64,000 nt of DNA from Actinophytocola oryzae (lineage in GTDB: Bacteria > Actinomycetota > Actinomycetes > Mycobacteriales > Pseudonocardiaceae), in NCBI RefSeq assembly GCF_004364325.1, contig NZ_SOCP01000001.1:186001-250000 (forward strand), written 5' to 3'. How positions within the stretch are numbered: the first letter of the stretch is position 1; each line of letters opens with the position of its first letter. The notes beneath the pieces were generated by a model. The model searched no databases. It was not told where the DNA came from and saw only the letters and a program-made list of their open reading frames with translations. This document shows positions 50,747 to 59,849 of this stretch, piece by piece. Both the position numbers and the translations under genes were made by a program.

Positions 50747-52078
50747 TCACACCACTGTGCCGGTTCCCGGGCGGGCGAGAGTGATGTCCACGCGGTGCCT
50801 GCCGGTCAGGCCGGCGGGGATCGAGAACTCCGGGCGGGGTGTGCCGTCGAGGTCGAGCCGGGTGATGGTGCCGGTGCCGGTGATGCGGAGGTCGAGCGTC
50901 ATCGCGCGGTGGGGGAGGTTCGACAGGCGGACGCTCGTGAAGCCGGGCGGGACCACCGGCTGGAAGTGGATCTCCTCGTCGAAGGAGATGCCCAGCAGTC
51001 CGTGGTGGACCATCGCGAGGTAGCCGGCCGCGCTCCACAGCTGGCGGGCCGAGCCGCCGGGGCGGGCGGTGTCCGGGTGGTAGAACTCGTGGTAGGTCGT
51101 CGCCCTGGCCGCCAGTGTGGCCAGGGTCGTCAGTTCCGTCGCGAAGACGGCCGCCGCGCCCCGGCTCGCCGCCGCCCACGCCCAGTAGCCCTGGACGAAC
51201 GGCCACACCATTCCGTTGTGGTAGAAGTACTCGTCGCGCAGCAGCCTGCTGGTCCACAGTGGATACGGCGGCCACAGACAGGGCAGTCCGTTGCGGGTCG
51301 GCCTGACAGTACGGAAGATCGACGCCGCCTGGTCGTCGTCGGCGACGTGCCACAGGGCGGCCAGCGCGTTGCCCAGTCCCTCCCAGCGGTCCGACGGCCG
51401 ATCGTCCTCGTAGTAGGCGTAGTGGCCGCGGTCCGGTCGCCACAGCCTGTCGTCGATCGCCTTGCCGAGTGTCGTCGCCCGTGTCTCGAACGGGTCCGGG
51501 TCCTCGCCGAGCAGCCGTGCCGCGCGGGCCGCCAGTGTGTAGGCGCGGTGGTAGAGGACGTTGGTACTCAACGCCGTCGTCGCGCCGACCGCCCTGCCGC
51601 GGAACGCGAACCGCGGGGGATAGGCACTGTTGGACTCCATGAAGCTCGCGCAGCCGAGGAAAAGCCCGCCGTCGAGGACCTCCCGCTCGGCTCTCGCCAG
51701 CGTCGTCCTGGTCACGTCATGGCTCCACCGCAGGAAGTCCAGGTCGCCCGTGGCCGTGTAGCACGCCCACGCGCCGACCGCGCCCACGATCGAGTCCGTC
51801 AGGCGGGGCCACCCGCCGAAGTGCGCCGCCCGGTCCTGGGGCCACACGCTGCCCGTGCCGACGACGCCTCGCAGCGAGGCCGCGGCCACCGAGGGGTGCA
51901 GGAGCCCCGCGCCGAGGTCGATCGCGTACGCGGCGTCACGCACCCACACCGTCGGCCACGACTCGCCGGCCACGAACGTGTTGTCCGTGACACTGCCCGC
52001 GACGTCCCGGACCGCCTTGGCGTACGCGGTGTCGTGCAGTGCGTGTCCGGTGTGGAGGGTGGGGGTCAGGTGAGCCAC
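50747..52078 (-). CDS. (alpha/alpha)6-barrel glycosidase-like protein
   Basis: 443 residues from GTG 52078, overlapping the stop of the upstream gene by 13 bp; the longer open frame upstream is a shadow of that gene. Six-hairpin features: SWPTVWVRDAAYAIDLGAGL (with WVRDxAY), SVWPQDRAAHFGGWPRLTDS, IVGAVGAWACYTATGDLDFL, CASFMESNSAYPPRFAFRGR, STNVLYHRAYTLAARAARLL, DEYFYHNGMVWPFVQGYWAW and a C-terminal beta domain (GISFDEEIHFQPVVPPGFTS). Resembles amylo-1,6-glucosidase/MGH-type glucosidases acting on small sugars. No signal peptide, so cytoplasmic. Likely in the ROK regulon. Confidence 0.8.
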   Translation of the reverse strand: MAHLTPTLHTGHALHDTAYAKAVRDVAGSVTDNTFVAGESWPTVWVRDAAYAIDLGAGLLHPSVAAASLRGVVGTGSVWPQDRAAHFGGWPRLTDSIVGAVGAWACYTATGDLDFLRWSHDVTRTTLARAEREVLDGGLFLGCASFMESNSAYPPRFAFRGRAVGATTALSTNVLYHRAYTLAARAARLLGEDPDPFETRATTLGKAIDDRLWRPDRGHYAYYEDDRPSDRWEGLGNALAALWHVADDDQAASIFRTVRPTRNGLPCLWPPYPLWTSRLLRDEYFYHNGMVWPFVQGYWAWAAASRGAAAVFATELTTLATLAARATTYHEFYHPDTARPGGSARQLWSAAGYLAMVHHGLLGISFDEEIHFQPVVPPGFTSVRLSNLPHRAMTLDLRITGTGTITRLDLDGTPRPEFSIPAGLTGRHRVDITLARPGTGTVV

Positions 52079-52866
52079 CTGCGGCCCTGCCCGGCGAGCA
52101 CGCGGCCGAACCGCAGCTCGGGGAAGTGCGCGCCCGCACCGAAGGTCACCCCGTCCTCCAGCTCGCGCCACAGCCGTTCGCGGACCCGCCCGGCCAGCTC
52201 GGGATCCACGTCGCCGATCGACTGCCACGTCGGCTCGTCCAGCTGCACCGGGCAGACGATCGCGTCGCCGAGCAACAGCGCCCGCCGGCCCCTCGACGAC
52301 ACGACCACGCTGAGGTGACCGGGAGTGTGCCCCGGCGTCATCATCAGGGTGATGCCCGGCGCGACGGTCGTGTCCCCGGCCACCAGCCGCAGCCGGCCCG
52401 CGGCCTCGCGGAGCCCGTGCCGGATGTGGTCGAACATCCACACGTCCGGGTCGGTGACGAAGTGGTCCCAGTCGTGGGCGCCGAACCAGACCGTCGCGTT
52501 CGGGAAGACCGGCGCCGCGTCGAGGTCGTAGAGCCAACCGCAGTGGTCGGCGTGCAGGTGGGTGCAGACGACGTCGGTGACGTCCGGTGGCGTGACCCCG
52601 GCGGCACGCAGCCCGACGAGCAGCTGCCCACCGACGAGGAGCCGCCGGGGACCGCTGTCCCGCACGGCGGGCCCCAGCCCGGCGTCGACGAGGACCGTCC
52701 GCTCACCGGTCCGCACCAGGAAGCACCCGATCGGCAGCCACGCCATGCCGTCCCGGGTGAACAGGTCCTCGTGCCCGTCCGGCGTGGCGTGCTCGCCGAA
52801 GTAGGCGGGCGACGCCCGGAAGGTCCCGTCCGCGACCGGATGGACGTCGATGTCGCCGATCAGCAT
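52066..52866 (-). CDS. metallo-beta-lactamase-fold hydrolase (lactonase-like)
   Basis: 266 residues, ATG 52866 after GGAGGAG. Zinc motif VVCTHLHADHCGW (HxHxDH), TPGHTPGHLSVVV (His), LLLGDAIV (Asp) and a late AGAHFPELRFGRV (His). Arrangement is that of AHL-lactonase/GLX2-like members, which open lactones or esters. Followed directly by the glycosidase-like gene; together with the sugar-oxidising neighbours a sugar-lactone substrate is plausible. Confidence 0.88.
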   Translation of the reverse strand: MLIGDIDVHPVADGTFRASPAYFGEHATPDGHEDLFTRDGMAWLPIGCFLVRTGERTVLVDAGLGPAVRDSGPRRLLVGGQLLVGLRAAGVTPPDVTDVVCTHLHADHCGWLYDLDAAPVFPNATVWFGAHDWDHFVTDPDVWMFDHIRHGLREAAGRLRLVAGDTTVAPGITLMMTPGHTPGHLSVVVSSRGRRALLLGDAIVCPVQLDEPTWQSIGDVDPELAGRVRERLWRELEDGVTFGAGAHFPELRFGRVLAGQGRRWLT

Positions 52867-52956
52867 GCGTACTCCTCCTGACCTGCCCGAACCCCAGTCC
52901 GACGGTACCCAGCCGAGGACCCCGGCGCCCGCCGTGGGGGTGGCGCGCGCCGAACG

Positions 52957-53073
52957 TACTGAAGGCGTCCTTCAGTGCGCCCGGCGTTACGAAGGCGTCC
53001 TTCAGTGCGCCCGGCGTTACGAAGGCGTCCTTCGGTGCGCCCGGCGTTACGAAGGCGTCCTTCAGTGCATGAG
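52957..53073. repeat. 30-bp palindromic tandem repeat array (4 units)
   Basis: Exact 30-bp period with GAAGGCGTCCTTC at 52961, 52991, 53021 and 53051 and spacer AGTGCGCCCGGCGTTAC. The first unit has perfect flanks ACTGAAGG-CGT-CCTTCAGT. Same family as 4571-4690 with the loop in the opposite orientation. Lies between the ends/starts of leftward genes (52866 start, 53097 stop), so it may also act as terminator of the AfsR-type gene. Nothing else seen in this 230-bp gap. Confidence 0.9.
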
Positions 53074-53096
53074 GCGGGCGCGGGGCCGGGGCGCGG

Positions 53097-56000
53097 TCAG
53101 GGGGTCAGGGTTGGGGTGGTCAGGTCGTGTAGCCGCGCCAGGGTCGCCGTGGCGCCCCGGGCGGTCGCCAGGGTGAACTCCTCCGGGGTGAGTGCGGCAC
53201 GGGTTGCCGCCGTCACCTCCGCCGTGTCCTCACGCGACAGGTCGGCGGTGCCCCGGATCGCCACCTCCGCGCCCAGCAACACCGCCGCCTGCGTCGCGTC
53301 GCCCTGGTGCAGGGCCAGGTTCGCGATGCCGACGAGGATCTGCGCGACGACCGGCGCGTCCATGGACTCGATCGCCCACCCCAGTGCCGTCACGTAGTGC
53401 GCGTGGGCCGCCGCGACGTCGCCCTCCGCGACCTCGACGTAGCCGAGCGAGTCGAGGACCGTCGCGTGGAACTGGGACGCCACGGACAGGTTCTCCGCCA
53501 TCGTGCACGCGTCGACCAGGTACGTGCGGGCCGCCGCCAGGTCACCGTCGCGGCGGGCGAAGTCGCCCCTCAGGTGGGCCACGGCGCTCGTGGCCGTCGG
53601 CAGGCCGAGGTGGTCGGCCTCCGCCGACGCCTCCGCGAGCGCCGTGAGCGCACCCGGCAGGTCGCCCGCACGCCTGCGCAGGGCCGCCAGCTTCACCCGG
53701 ATGTGCACGACCTCGTCGCTCGACAGCAGCTCCGACAGGGCCGCGAGCGCCTGTGCGTGGTGTTCGACCGCCGTCGCCAGGTCGCCCCGCCACGCGACCA
53801 GGTCCGCGAGCGACGTCAGCGCGAACGAGGTGCCCCAGCGCTCGCCGAGCTGCCGGTACTCCGCGAGGGCCGCCTCGAAGTCGGCCTCCGCCGCCGCGTG
53901 CTCGCGGCCGACGTTGAGCAGCAGGTGTCCGTGCATCAGCCTCGCCGTGCCGCGGACCCACGGGTCCGGGTCGTCCGCCAGCGGCTCGGTCACGCCGACC
54001 GAGATCTCGGTCGTGCCGTCCTGGTAGGACGCCAGTATCTGCTCGATCGGGCCGAGCAGGCGCAGCAGCGGGTGTGCGTGCACCGTGCGACTGGCCAGCT
54101 CGTGTGCCGTGTGGAACCACCGGGCCGCGGCCTTCTCGTCCCGCAGCCCGTCCAGGACGAGCAGCGCCGCCATCGCACACGCCGCCGCCCTCGGCTCGTC
54201 GTCGACCTCGCCCTGCAACGCCAGCGCCTCACCGGCGAGCACGGCGCCCTCCGCCTTGTGCCCGCTCAGCCACCAGTACCACCCCGCGACGGCCACCAGC
54301 CGCACGGCGCTCGCCGGGTCCCCTGCCGCCACGGCGTGCCGGATCGCCGCGGTGAGGTTGTCGTGGTCGGCGGCCAGCCTGGCCAGCCACACCAGCTGGT
54401 CGTGCCTGCGCAGCCGGGGCTCGGCGGCCTCGGCGAGGTCGACGAAGTACGCCGCGTGCGCCTGCCGCACCCGTTCCCGCTCCCCGGCCTCCGCGAGCCG
54501 CTCGAGGCCGTACGCCTTGATCGTCTCCAGCATCCGGTAACGCGGCCCGTCCCCGTCCGACACGGTCAGCAGCGACTTGTCCACCAGCGCGGACAGCAGG
54601 TCGAGCACGTCCACGGCCGCCACCGGACCACCGGCGCACACGTGTTCCGCGGCGTCCTGGGTCGCGCCGCCCGCGAACACCGACAGCCGCCGCCACAGCA
54701 CCCGTTCCGGCTCGGACAGCAGCTCCCAGCTCCAGTCCACGACCGCCCGCAGCGTCTGGTGGCGGGGCAGCACGACCCGGCTGCCGCCGGTGAGCAGCGG
54801 GAACCGGTCGTCGAGCCGGGTGGCGAGCTGCGCGGGGGTCATGGTCCGCAGTCGTGCCGCGGCCAGCTCGATGGCGAGCGGCATGCCGTCCAGTGCCCGG
54901 CAGATCCGCACCACCGTGGCCGGGTCGTCGACCGCGAACCCCGGACGTGCCGCGCGGGCCCGGTCCACCAGCAAACGCACCGCCGCGTAGCCGGTCCCGT
55001 CGGTGCCCGCAGGCGGCAGCGCCAGCGGCTCGACCGGCCACAGGGCCTCCCCGGTTATCCCGAGCGGCTCCCGGCTCGTGGCCAGGATCCGCAGCGCGGG
55101 ACACGCACCGAGCAGCCGGTCGGCGAACTCGGCGACCGCGCCGACGACGTGCTCGCAGTTGTCCAGCACCAGCAGCACCCGCCGGTTGCCGAGCGCGGCG
55201 ACGAGCAGGTCGACCGGGTCGGTGGCCGTGGGCTCGGCCCCCAGCCGCCCGCCGTGCACGTGCTCGCGGACCCCGAGCGCGGCCAGCACGGCCTGCGGCA
55301 CCCCGGCCGCGTCGCCGACCCGCGCCAGCTCCACGAACCACACGCCGTCGGGCATCGCCGCCAGCAGTGTCCGCGCGGCCTCGACGGACAGCCGCGTCTT
55401 GCCTGAGCCACCCGGCCCGATCAGCGTGGTCAGGCGGTACTCCTCGACCAGCCCGCGCACCCGGACGAGGTCGTCGTCGCGTCCGACGAAGCTGGTCAGC
55501 TCCGCCCGCAGGTTGGTCCTCGGCGTGTCGGCACCGCGCAGCACCGAGACGTGCAGTGCGGCAAGCTCCGGCGACGGGTCGGTGCCCAGCTCGTCGGCGA
55601 GGACCTGCCTGGCCCGCTCGAACACGGTCAGCGCCTCGGCAGGCCGCCCCGCGGCACACAGCGCACGCATCAACGCACCGACCAGCCGCTCCCGCAGCGG
55701 GAACTCGGCCACCAGCGCGGTCAGCTCGGTGACCAGCTCGCCGCCCCGCCCCAACCGCAGGTCGGCCTCGACCCGGTCCTCCACGGCGGCCAGCCGCAGC
55801 TCGTCGAGCCGCGGGACGACCGACGCCGCGAGGTCCGACCCGGCCACGTCGAGCAGGGCCGGCCCGCGCCACAGCGCGAGGGCGTCGCGGAGCAGGACCG
55901 AGGCGGTGGCGGGATCACCGGCCAACGCCCGCCTGCCGTCGGCCACGAGCCGCTCGAACCGCGTCACGTCGACGACCTCGGGCCCGACGACGAGCCGGTA

Positions 56001-56252
56001 CCCGGCCGGATGCGACTCGACGGTGGCCTCGGGCAGTGTGCGCCGGAGCCGGGACACCAGTGCCTGCAACGCGTTCGCCGCGCCTGCGGGCGGGTTGGCG
56101 CCCCACACGCCGTCGATCAGCCGCTGGGTCCCGGCCACGCCGTCGGTCAGGGCGAGCAGGATCAGCAGCGTGCGCAACCGCGTCCCGGCCACCTCGACCG
56201 GGGCGCCGTCACCGGCCCGCACCTCCAGAGGGCCGAGCATCGCGATCCGCAC
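53097..56252 (-). CDS. AfsR/SARP-type BTAD regulator with ATPase and TPR domains
   Basis: About 1051 residues from GTG 56252. Winged helix about 1-85 ([33 protein letters not shown]), BTAD about 95-235 ([40 protein letters not shown]), ATPase about 250-560 with P-loop [17 protein letters not shown], Walker [41 protein letters not shown] and [20 protein letters not shown], then a long TPR-like C-terminus. Activators of this layout often control secondary metabolism or metabolic clusters. No biosynthetic cluster is adjacent. No strong ribosome-binding site before the start. Confidence 0.92.
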   Translation of the reverse strand: MRIAMLGPLEVRAGDGAPVEVAGTRLRTLLILLALTDGVAGTQRLIDGVWGANPPAGAANALQALVSRLRRTLPEATVESHPAGYRLVVGPEVVDVTRFERLVADGRRALAGDPATASVLLRDALALWRGPALLDVAGSDLAASVVPRLDELRLAAVEDRVEADLRLGRGGELVTELTALVAEFPLRERLVGALMRALCAAGRPAEALTVFERARQVLADELGTDPSPELAALHVSVLRGADTPRTNLRAELTSFVGRDDDLVRVRGLVEEYRLTTLIGPGGSGKTRLSVEAARTLLAAMPDGVWFVELARVGDAAGVPQAVLAALGVREHVHGGRLGAEPTATDPVDLLVAALGNRRVLLVLDNCEHVVGAVAEFADRLLGACPALRILATSREPLGITGEALWPVEPLALPPAGTDGTGYAAVRLLVDRARAARPGFAVDDPATVVRICRALDGMPLAIELAAARLRTMTPAQLATRLDDRFPLLTGGSRVVLPRHQTLRAVVDWSWELLSEPERVLWRRLSVFAGGATQDAAEHVCAGGPVAAVDVLDLLSALVDKSLLTVSDGDGPRYRMLETIKAYGLERLAEAGERERVRQAHAAYFVDLAEAAEPRLRRHDQLVWLARLAADHDNLTAAIRHAVAAGDPASAVRLVAVAGWYWWLSGHKAEGAVLAGEALALQGEVDDEPRAAACAMAALLVLDGLRDEKAAARWFHTAHELASRTVHAHPLLRLLGPIEQILASYQDGTTEISVGVTEPLADDPDPWVRGTARLMHGHLLLNVGREHAAAEADFEAALAEYRQLGERWGTSFALTSLADLVAWRGDLATAVEHHAQALAALSELLSSDEVVHIRVKLAALRRRAGDLPGALTALAEASAEADHLGLPTATSAVAHLRGDFARRDGDLAAARTYLVDACTMAENLSVASQFHATVLDSLGYVEVAEGDVAAAHAHYVTALGWAIESMDAPVVAQILVGIANLALHQGDATQAAVLLGAEVAIRGTADLSREDTAEVTAATRAALTPEEFTLATARGATATLARLHDLTTPTLTP

Positions 56253-56313
56253 GCCCGTGATTCTGCCCGTCCCGCCGACAACCCGGATGCCCGAACCACC
56301 GGGCTCGCCTATC

Positions 56314-56718
56314 GTGGCCGACCAGCGCCTCCCGCTGGCCCCGACCGACATCGTCGGCGACCTGGTCGACCTCGAACTCTCGACGGTCCGCGCCGCACTG
56401 GCGGCGGCCGAGGCCCTCGACGCGTGGGACGCCGACCGCCGGGTGGCGGTGTCGCTGGCCGCGCTGAACGCCGTGTCCGACCGGACCCGGCCGCTGGGGA
56501 CGCTGTCGGTGGGGCAGCGTCACCGGGTGCGCCTCGCGTGCCCGCTCGGTGCGCGCCACGCGGTCCTGCTGCTGGACGAGCCGACCAACCACCTGTCGGC
56601 GACGCTCGTGGACGAGCTGACCGCCGCCCTGGCGACCACCGAGGCGGCCGTGGTCGTGGCGACCCACGACCGCCAACTCCTGCGCGACACGGCGTCCTGG
56701 CCGAGGCTCGAGCTGTGA
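56314..56718 (+). pseudogene. C-terminal remnant of an ABC-F-type ATPase
   Basis: Only the second half of an ATPase domain remains (about 134 residues): signature [14 protein letters not shown], Walker [14 protein letters not shown], then [10 protein letters not shown]. Walker A and the whole first domain of an ABC-F protein are absent, and the 5' end abuts the divergent BTAD gene. The DEPTNHL wording is that of ribosome-protection ABC-F proteins. The GTG at 56314 allows translation, but ATP binding would be lost. Confidence 0.75.
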
Positions 56719-56730
56719 GCGCCGGCGTCC

Positions 56731-58395
56731 TCAGAGGTCGAGGACCAGGTCCGTCTCCGGGTGGCTGCAGCAGATCAGGGTGTCGCCCGGCGCCGGTGGT
56801 TCGAGTGGGTCGGGGTCGTAGCCGAGGTCACCCGACAGGACCGGGGTCACGCAGTTGTGGCAGACGCCCGTGCGGCAGCTCCAGCGGGTCGGCACGTCGC
56901 AGGCCTCGGCCAGCTCCAGCAGGGACCGGAAGTCCTCGCGCCACGGGATGGTCAGGCCGCTCCTGGCGAAGGTCACGCTCGGACCCGTGCCGACCCGACC
57001 CTCCGGCGCGTGCGGCGGGGTCCTGGACGCGCCGACCACACCGGGGTTCAGGGACGGCAGGGCACCGAACAGTTCACTGTGGACGTTCGCGCGGTTCAGC
57101 CCGGCGGCGACCAGTGCGTCCCGCATCGCGGTCATGAACGCGTCCGGGCCGCACAGGTACGCCGTCGTGTCGGGCGGCAGGTCAAGGGCGGCAAGGGTTT
57201 CCGCGCCGAGCCGGCCCTCGGTCGCCGTGTAGTGGACATGTTCGTGGCCGTGGGGGAGGGTCGCCAGCAGGTCGTGTGCCTCCGCCGCGAAGGCGTGTGT
57301 CCCGGCGGAGCGGGTGGTGTGCAGCCACCACACCTCACGCCTGCTGCCCGCCGCGGCCAGCGTGTGCAGCATGGCCAGCACCGGGGTCACGCCGATGCCC
57401 GCCGACAGCAGCAGCACCGGCGTGGTCTCGTCCTCGGCCAGGAAGAACTCACCCCGCGGCGCGGCTACCTCCAGGGACGCGCCGACGGCGAGACCCGTGT
57501 GGAGGAACGTGCTCACCACGCCGTCACGCTTCACGCTGATCCGGTACTCGGTGTCCGACGGGGTCGCGGACAGGGAGTAGCTGCGCACCGGCTGCGGCGT
57601 GCCCGGTGTGCGCAGTGTCAGGTACTGGCCCGGTCGCGGTCGCGGCAGCGGGCCGTCGCCGGACAGGTAGATCGACGTCACGGTCGTGCTCTCGGGGACC
57701 ACCCGCGACACCCGCAGCGGACGGAACCCCTGCCACGTCTCGACCGTGGCCCGCGGGCCGGCGAGCAGGTCCCGGAACGAGCCCTGCCAGCCCGGGCTCA
57801 GCGCCGAGATGTCGAGCGCCCTGCGCAGGTCCTCGACGTCCCGGTCCGGCAGGTACAGCAAGGCGTCGACCGCCGCCACGCTCATCCGGTGGGGGCCCTG
57901 CCTCGTGCGGACGATCTCGTCGCCTGCCTGGACCCGCCCCTCGGTGATGACGCGGAGGTAGAAGCCGGGCCGGTGGTGCGCGACCAGCAGTGACGGCATC
58001 CTCGGCTCACCCAGTCGCATGCCGACGCGGAAACAGGTCACCCTCGGCTGGGTGACCTCGAACTCCGCCTCGCCGACGCGGTACCGGTCGCCGATGTTGA
58101 CCTCGTCGTCCGGGAGCCCGTCGACGGTGAAGTTCTCGCCGAACTGGCCGTACTCGAGGTCGTCGCGGTGCAGGTGCGCCCGCCAGAAGTCGTAGGACTC
58201 CCGCTGGTACACCAGCACGGCACGGATCTCGCCGCCGTGGCCGCCGAGGTCGCCCTGGCCGTCGCCGTCCACGTTGAGCCTGCGGACCATCCTCGGGCCG
58301 TCGACCGGGTACTTGAAGATTCCCGTGTGGACGGTCCGGTCCGACCAGGCCACGTCCCTGGGCATGCCGACGTTCAGTGACAGCAGACGTGCCAT
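56731..58395 (-). CDS. MOSC domain / flavin reductase / 2Fe-2S ferredoxin fusion
   Basis: 554 residues from the ATG at 58395 (a GTG lies one codon upstream; GGGAGG precedes both). YiiM-like MOSC domain about 1-165 (DGDGQGDLGGHGGEIRAVLV, YGQFGENFTVDGLPDDEVNI, QPRVTCFRVGMRLGEPRMPS) with a three-alpha extension to 220. Ferredoxin-NADP-reductase part about 225-445 (RPGQYLTLRTPG, RSYSLSATP, LLLSAGIGVTPVLAMLHTLA, YLCGPDAFM). C-terminal plant-type 2Fe-2S domain with CRTGVCHNCV and a later CC. A self-contained electron chain for a molybdenum-type N- or S-oxide reduction. 10 bp downstream of the CGNR gene, so likely one operon. Confidence 0.92.
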   Translation of the reverse strand: MARLLSLNVGMPRDVAWSDRTVHTGIFKYPVDGPRMVRRLNVDGDGQGDLGGHGGEIRAVLVYQRESYDFWRAHLHRDDLEYGQFGENFTVDGLPDDEVNIGDRYRVGEAEFEVTQPRVTCFRVGMRLGEPRMPSLLVAHHRPGFYLRVITEGRVQAGDEIVRTRQGPHRMSVAAVDALLYLPDRDVEDLRRALDISALSPGWQGSFRDLLAGPRATVETWQGFRPLRVSRVVPESTTVTSIYLSGDGPLPRPRPGQYLTLRTPGTPQPVRSYSLSATPSDTEYRISVKRDGVVSTFLHTGLAVGASLEVAAPRGEFFLAEDETTPVLLLSAGIGVTPVLAMLHTLAAAGSRREVWWLHTTRSAGTHAFAAEAHDLLATLPHGHEHVHYTATEGRLGAETLAALDLPPDTTAYLCGPDAFMTAMRDALVAAGLNRANVHSELFGALPSLNPGVVGASRTPPHAPEGRVGTGPSVTFARSGLTIPWREDFRSLLELAEACDVPTRWSCRTGVCHNCVTPVLSGDLGYDPDPLEPPAPGDTLICCSHPETDLVLDL

Positions 58396-58405
58396 CACGC
58401 CTCCC

Positions 58406-58903
58406 TCAGTCCTCGGAGTCCGGGCGGGTCCGTTGGTAGTGCCTGCGTGCCTTCATGCGGTTGCCGCACACCGCCATCGAGCACCAGCGTGCGCTGTTCG
58501 GCTTGCTGTGGTCGATCAGGAACAGCCGGCACTCCGGGTTGGCGCACGGGCGCAGCCTGCCGGGGCTCGTCCTGGTCAGCTCGTCCCAGGCGAGCACCGC
58601 CCGCGCCGCCGTGGACCGGCCCGCGGGCAGTTCGAGCGTCCACGTGACGCCACCGTCCACGAAGGACGCGCGGGAGAGGACGCCGTCGACGAACCGCTCC
58701 ACCGGCGGGACCACGCCCTCCCGCACGGCGTCCTGCAGTGCCGCGCGGGCCGCCAGCGCGGCACGCCACTCCTGCTCCGACGCGGGCTGGTCGTGCTCGG
58801 CGAGCCAGCGCAGGCCGGCCTCCGCGTCCGCGAGGTCGTCCTGGGGCGTCCCGCCGCGGACCGGAGTGCTGTTCAGCAGGTCCAGCAACAGCGTCTCGTC
58901 CAT
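58406..58903 (-). CDS. CGNR zinc-finger transcriptional regulator
   Basis: 165 residues. The N-terminal ABATE-like helical domain (LLDLLNSTPVRGGTPQDDLA, LRWLAEHDQP) senses an unknown ligand. The C-terminal CGNR zinc finger at about 115-160 reads RPCANPECRLFLIDHSKPNS, then ARWCSMAVCGNRMKARRHY: two Cys pairs and the CGNR signature. Starts 3 bp from the first of two operator-like repeats facing the DUF427 operon, which argues for autoregulation plus control of both directions. Followed by the MOSC fusion gene. Confidence 0.92.
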   Translation of the reverse strand: MDETLLLDLLNSTPVRGGTPQDDLADAEAGLRWLAEHDQPASEQEWRAALAARAALQDAVREGVVPPVERFVDGVLSRASFVDGGVTWTLELPAGRSTAARAVLAWDELTRTSPGRLRPCANPECRLFLIDHSKPNSARWCSMAVCGNRMKARRHYQRTRPDSED

Positions 58904-58905
58904 CT

Positions 58906-58978
58906 CTAACCTCCAAACAACTGCTTGACAGGTTACAGCACGTCTGCCTAACCTTCAAACATTGCTTGTAAGGGTTAG
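58906..58978. promoter_or_regulatory. two copies of a candidate CGNR operator
   Basis: Copy 1 (58906-58935) CTAACCTCCAAACA, TGCTTGACAGGTTA; copy 2 (58948-58978) CTAACCTTCAAACA, TGCTTGTAAGGGTTAG. Each nests an inner near-palindrome CAAACA/TGCTTG inside outer TAACC/GGTTA arms. The copies are offset by 42 bp, four helical turns. They fill the divergent gap between the CGNR gene and the DUF427 operon. Confidence 0.65.
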
Positions 58979-58991
58979 AGAGGAGAGGGTC

Positions 58992-59849
58992 ATGGGACTG
59001 TCCTGGCAGCAGGGGCCGCTGGGCGCCAAGCCGGTCGGGCACTTCCTGGTGCCGGAGCCACTCCCGGAGCGGCTGCTGTTCGCCGAGCCGCTCCGCAGGC
59101 GGATGCGGGTGCGCCTCGCCGACGAGTGGGTGGCCGACAGCGAGGACGTCGTGCTGCTGCACGAGCCGAACCGCTACCCGGTCGCGTACTTCCCGCTCAC
59201 CGCCGTCGCGGACGGCGTGCTCGTGGCGGAGGACCGCGTCACCGAGCACCGCGATCTCGGGCCAACGGCGTGGTTCACCGTGCACGCCGAGGGCGGGGAC
59301 GCCGCCCGTGCCGCCTGGCGGCACACGGACCTGCCGAAGCACGCGGACGTCCTGCGCGACCGGGTCGCCTTCGCGTGGCGGGCGATGGACGCCTTCTACG
59401 AGGAGGACGAGCGTGTCCTCGGGCACGCGGCCGACCAGTACCACCGCGTCGACATCCGGCAGACCTCGCGGCACCTCGTCGTCCGCGACGGGGACCGGGT
59501 CGTCGTCGACACGCACCGGCCGGTGGCGCTGTACGAGTCGGGCTTCGCGCCGCGCTGGTACGTGCACCCCGACGACGTCGACCGGGCCGCGCTGACGCGG
59601 GTCGACGGGCAGACCTTCTGCCCCTACAAGGGTGTGGCCGACTACTACGACATCGGCGACCGAGGGCGCGCCGCGTGGTCCTACCGGGACGCGTGGCCGG
59701 AGGTCGGCAGGGTGTCCGGGTTCGTGTCCTTCGAGCCGGACGTCGTGGACGTGTACCTCGACGGCGTGAAGCTGGCGCTCGAGCCGGGCCAGACCGTGAC
59801 GCCCCACGGCATCGACCGGGGACTCGACGCCGGGGAGGCGAGGAACTGA
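58992..59849 (+). CDS. double DUF427-domain protein
   Basis: 285 residues from the ATG at 58992 after AGAGGAGAGG. Two DUF427-type units: about 40-125 (VRVRLADEWVADSEDVVLLH, PVAYFPLTAVADGVLV) and about 160-260 (HLVVRDGDRVVVDTHRPVAL, WYVHPDDVDRAALTRVDGQT, FCPYKGVADYYDIGDRGRAA, WSYRDAWPEVGRVSGFVSFE, PDVVDVYLDGV). DUF427 proteins are common in actinomycetes; their biochemical role is not settled. First gene of a three-gene operon, with its start overlapping no other but its stop overlapping the SDR start (TGATG). Confidence 0.9.
   Translation: MGLSWQQGPLGAKPVGHFLVPEPLPERLLFAEPLRRRMRVRLADEWVADSEDVVLLHEPNRYPVAYFPLTAVADGVLVAEDRVTEHRDLGPTAWFTVHAEGGDAARAAWRHTDLPKHADVLRDRVAFAWRAMDAFYEEDERVLGHAADQYHRVDIRQTSRHLVVRDGDRVVVDTHRPVALYESGFAPRWYVHPDDVDRAALTRVDGQTFCPYKGVADYYDIGDRGRAAWSYRDAWPEVGRVSGFVSFEPDVVDVYLDGVKLALEPGQTVTPHGIDRGLDAGEARN

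Noticed and set aside
50680..50760. tRNA-like segment (CCCCGATGGCCCAATGGTCAAG and following)
   Set aside because: A D-arm-like string is visible but there is no T-arm GGTTC sequence and the acceptor arms do not pair; only a weak CCCCGA/TCGGGG hairpin.
52957..53073. Small protein made of repeated RRYEGVLQCA-type units
   Set aside because: The open frame is a product of the 30-bp period being divisible by three; no start signal or domain, and the same repeat is non-coding at 4571.
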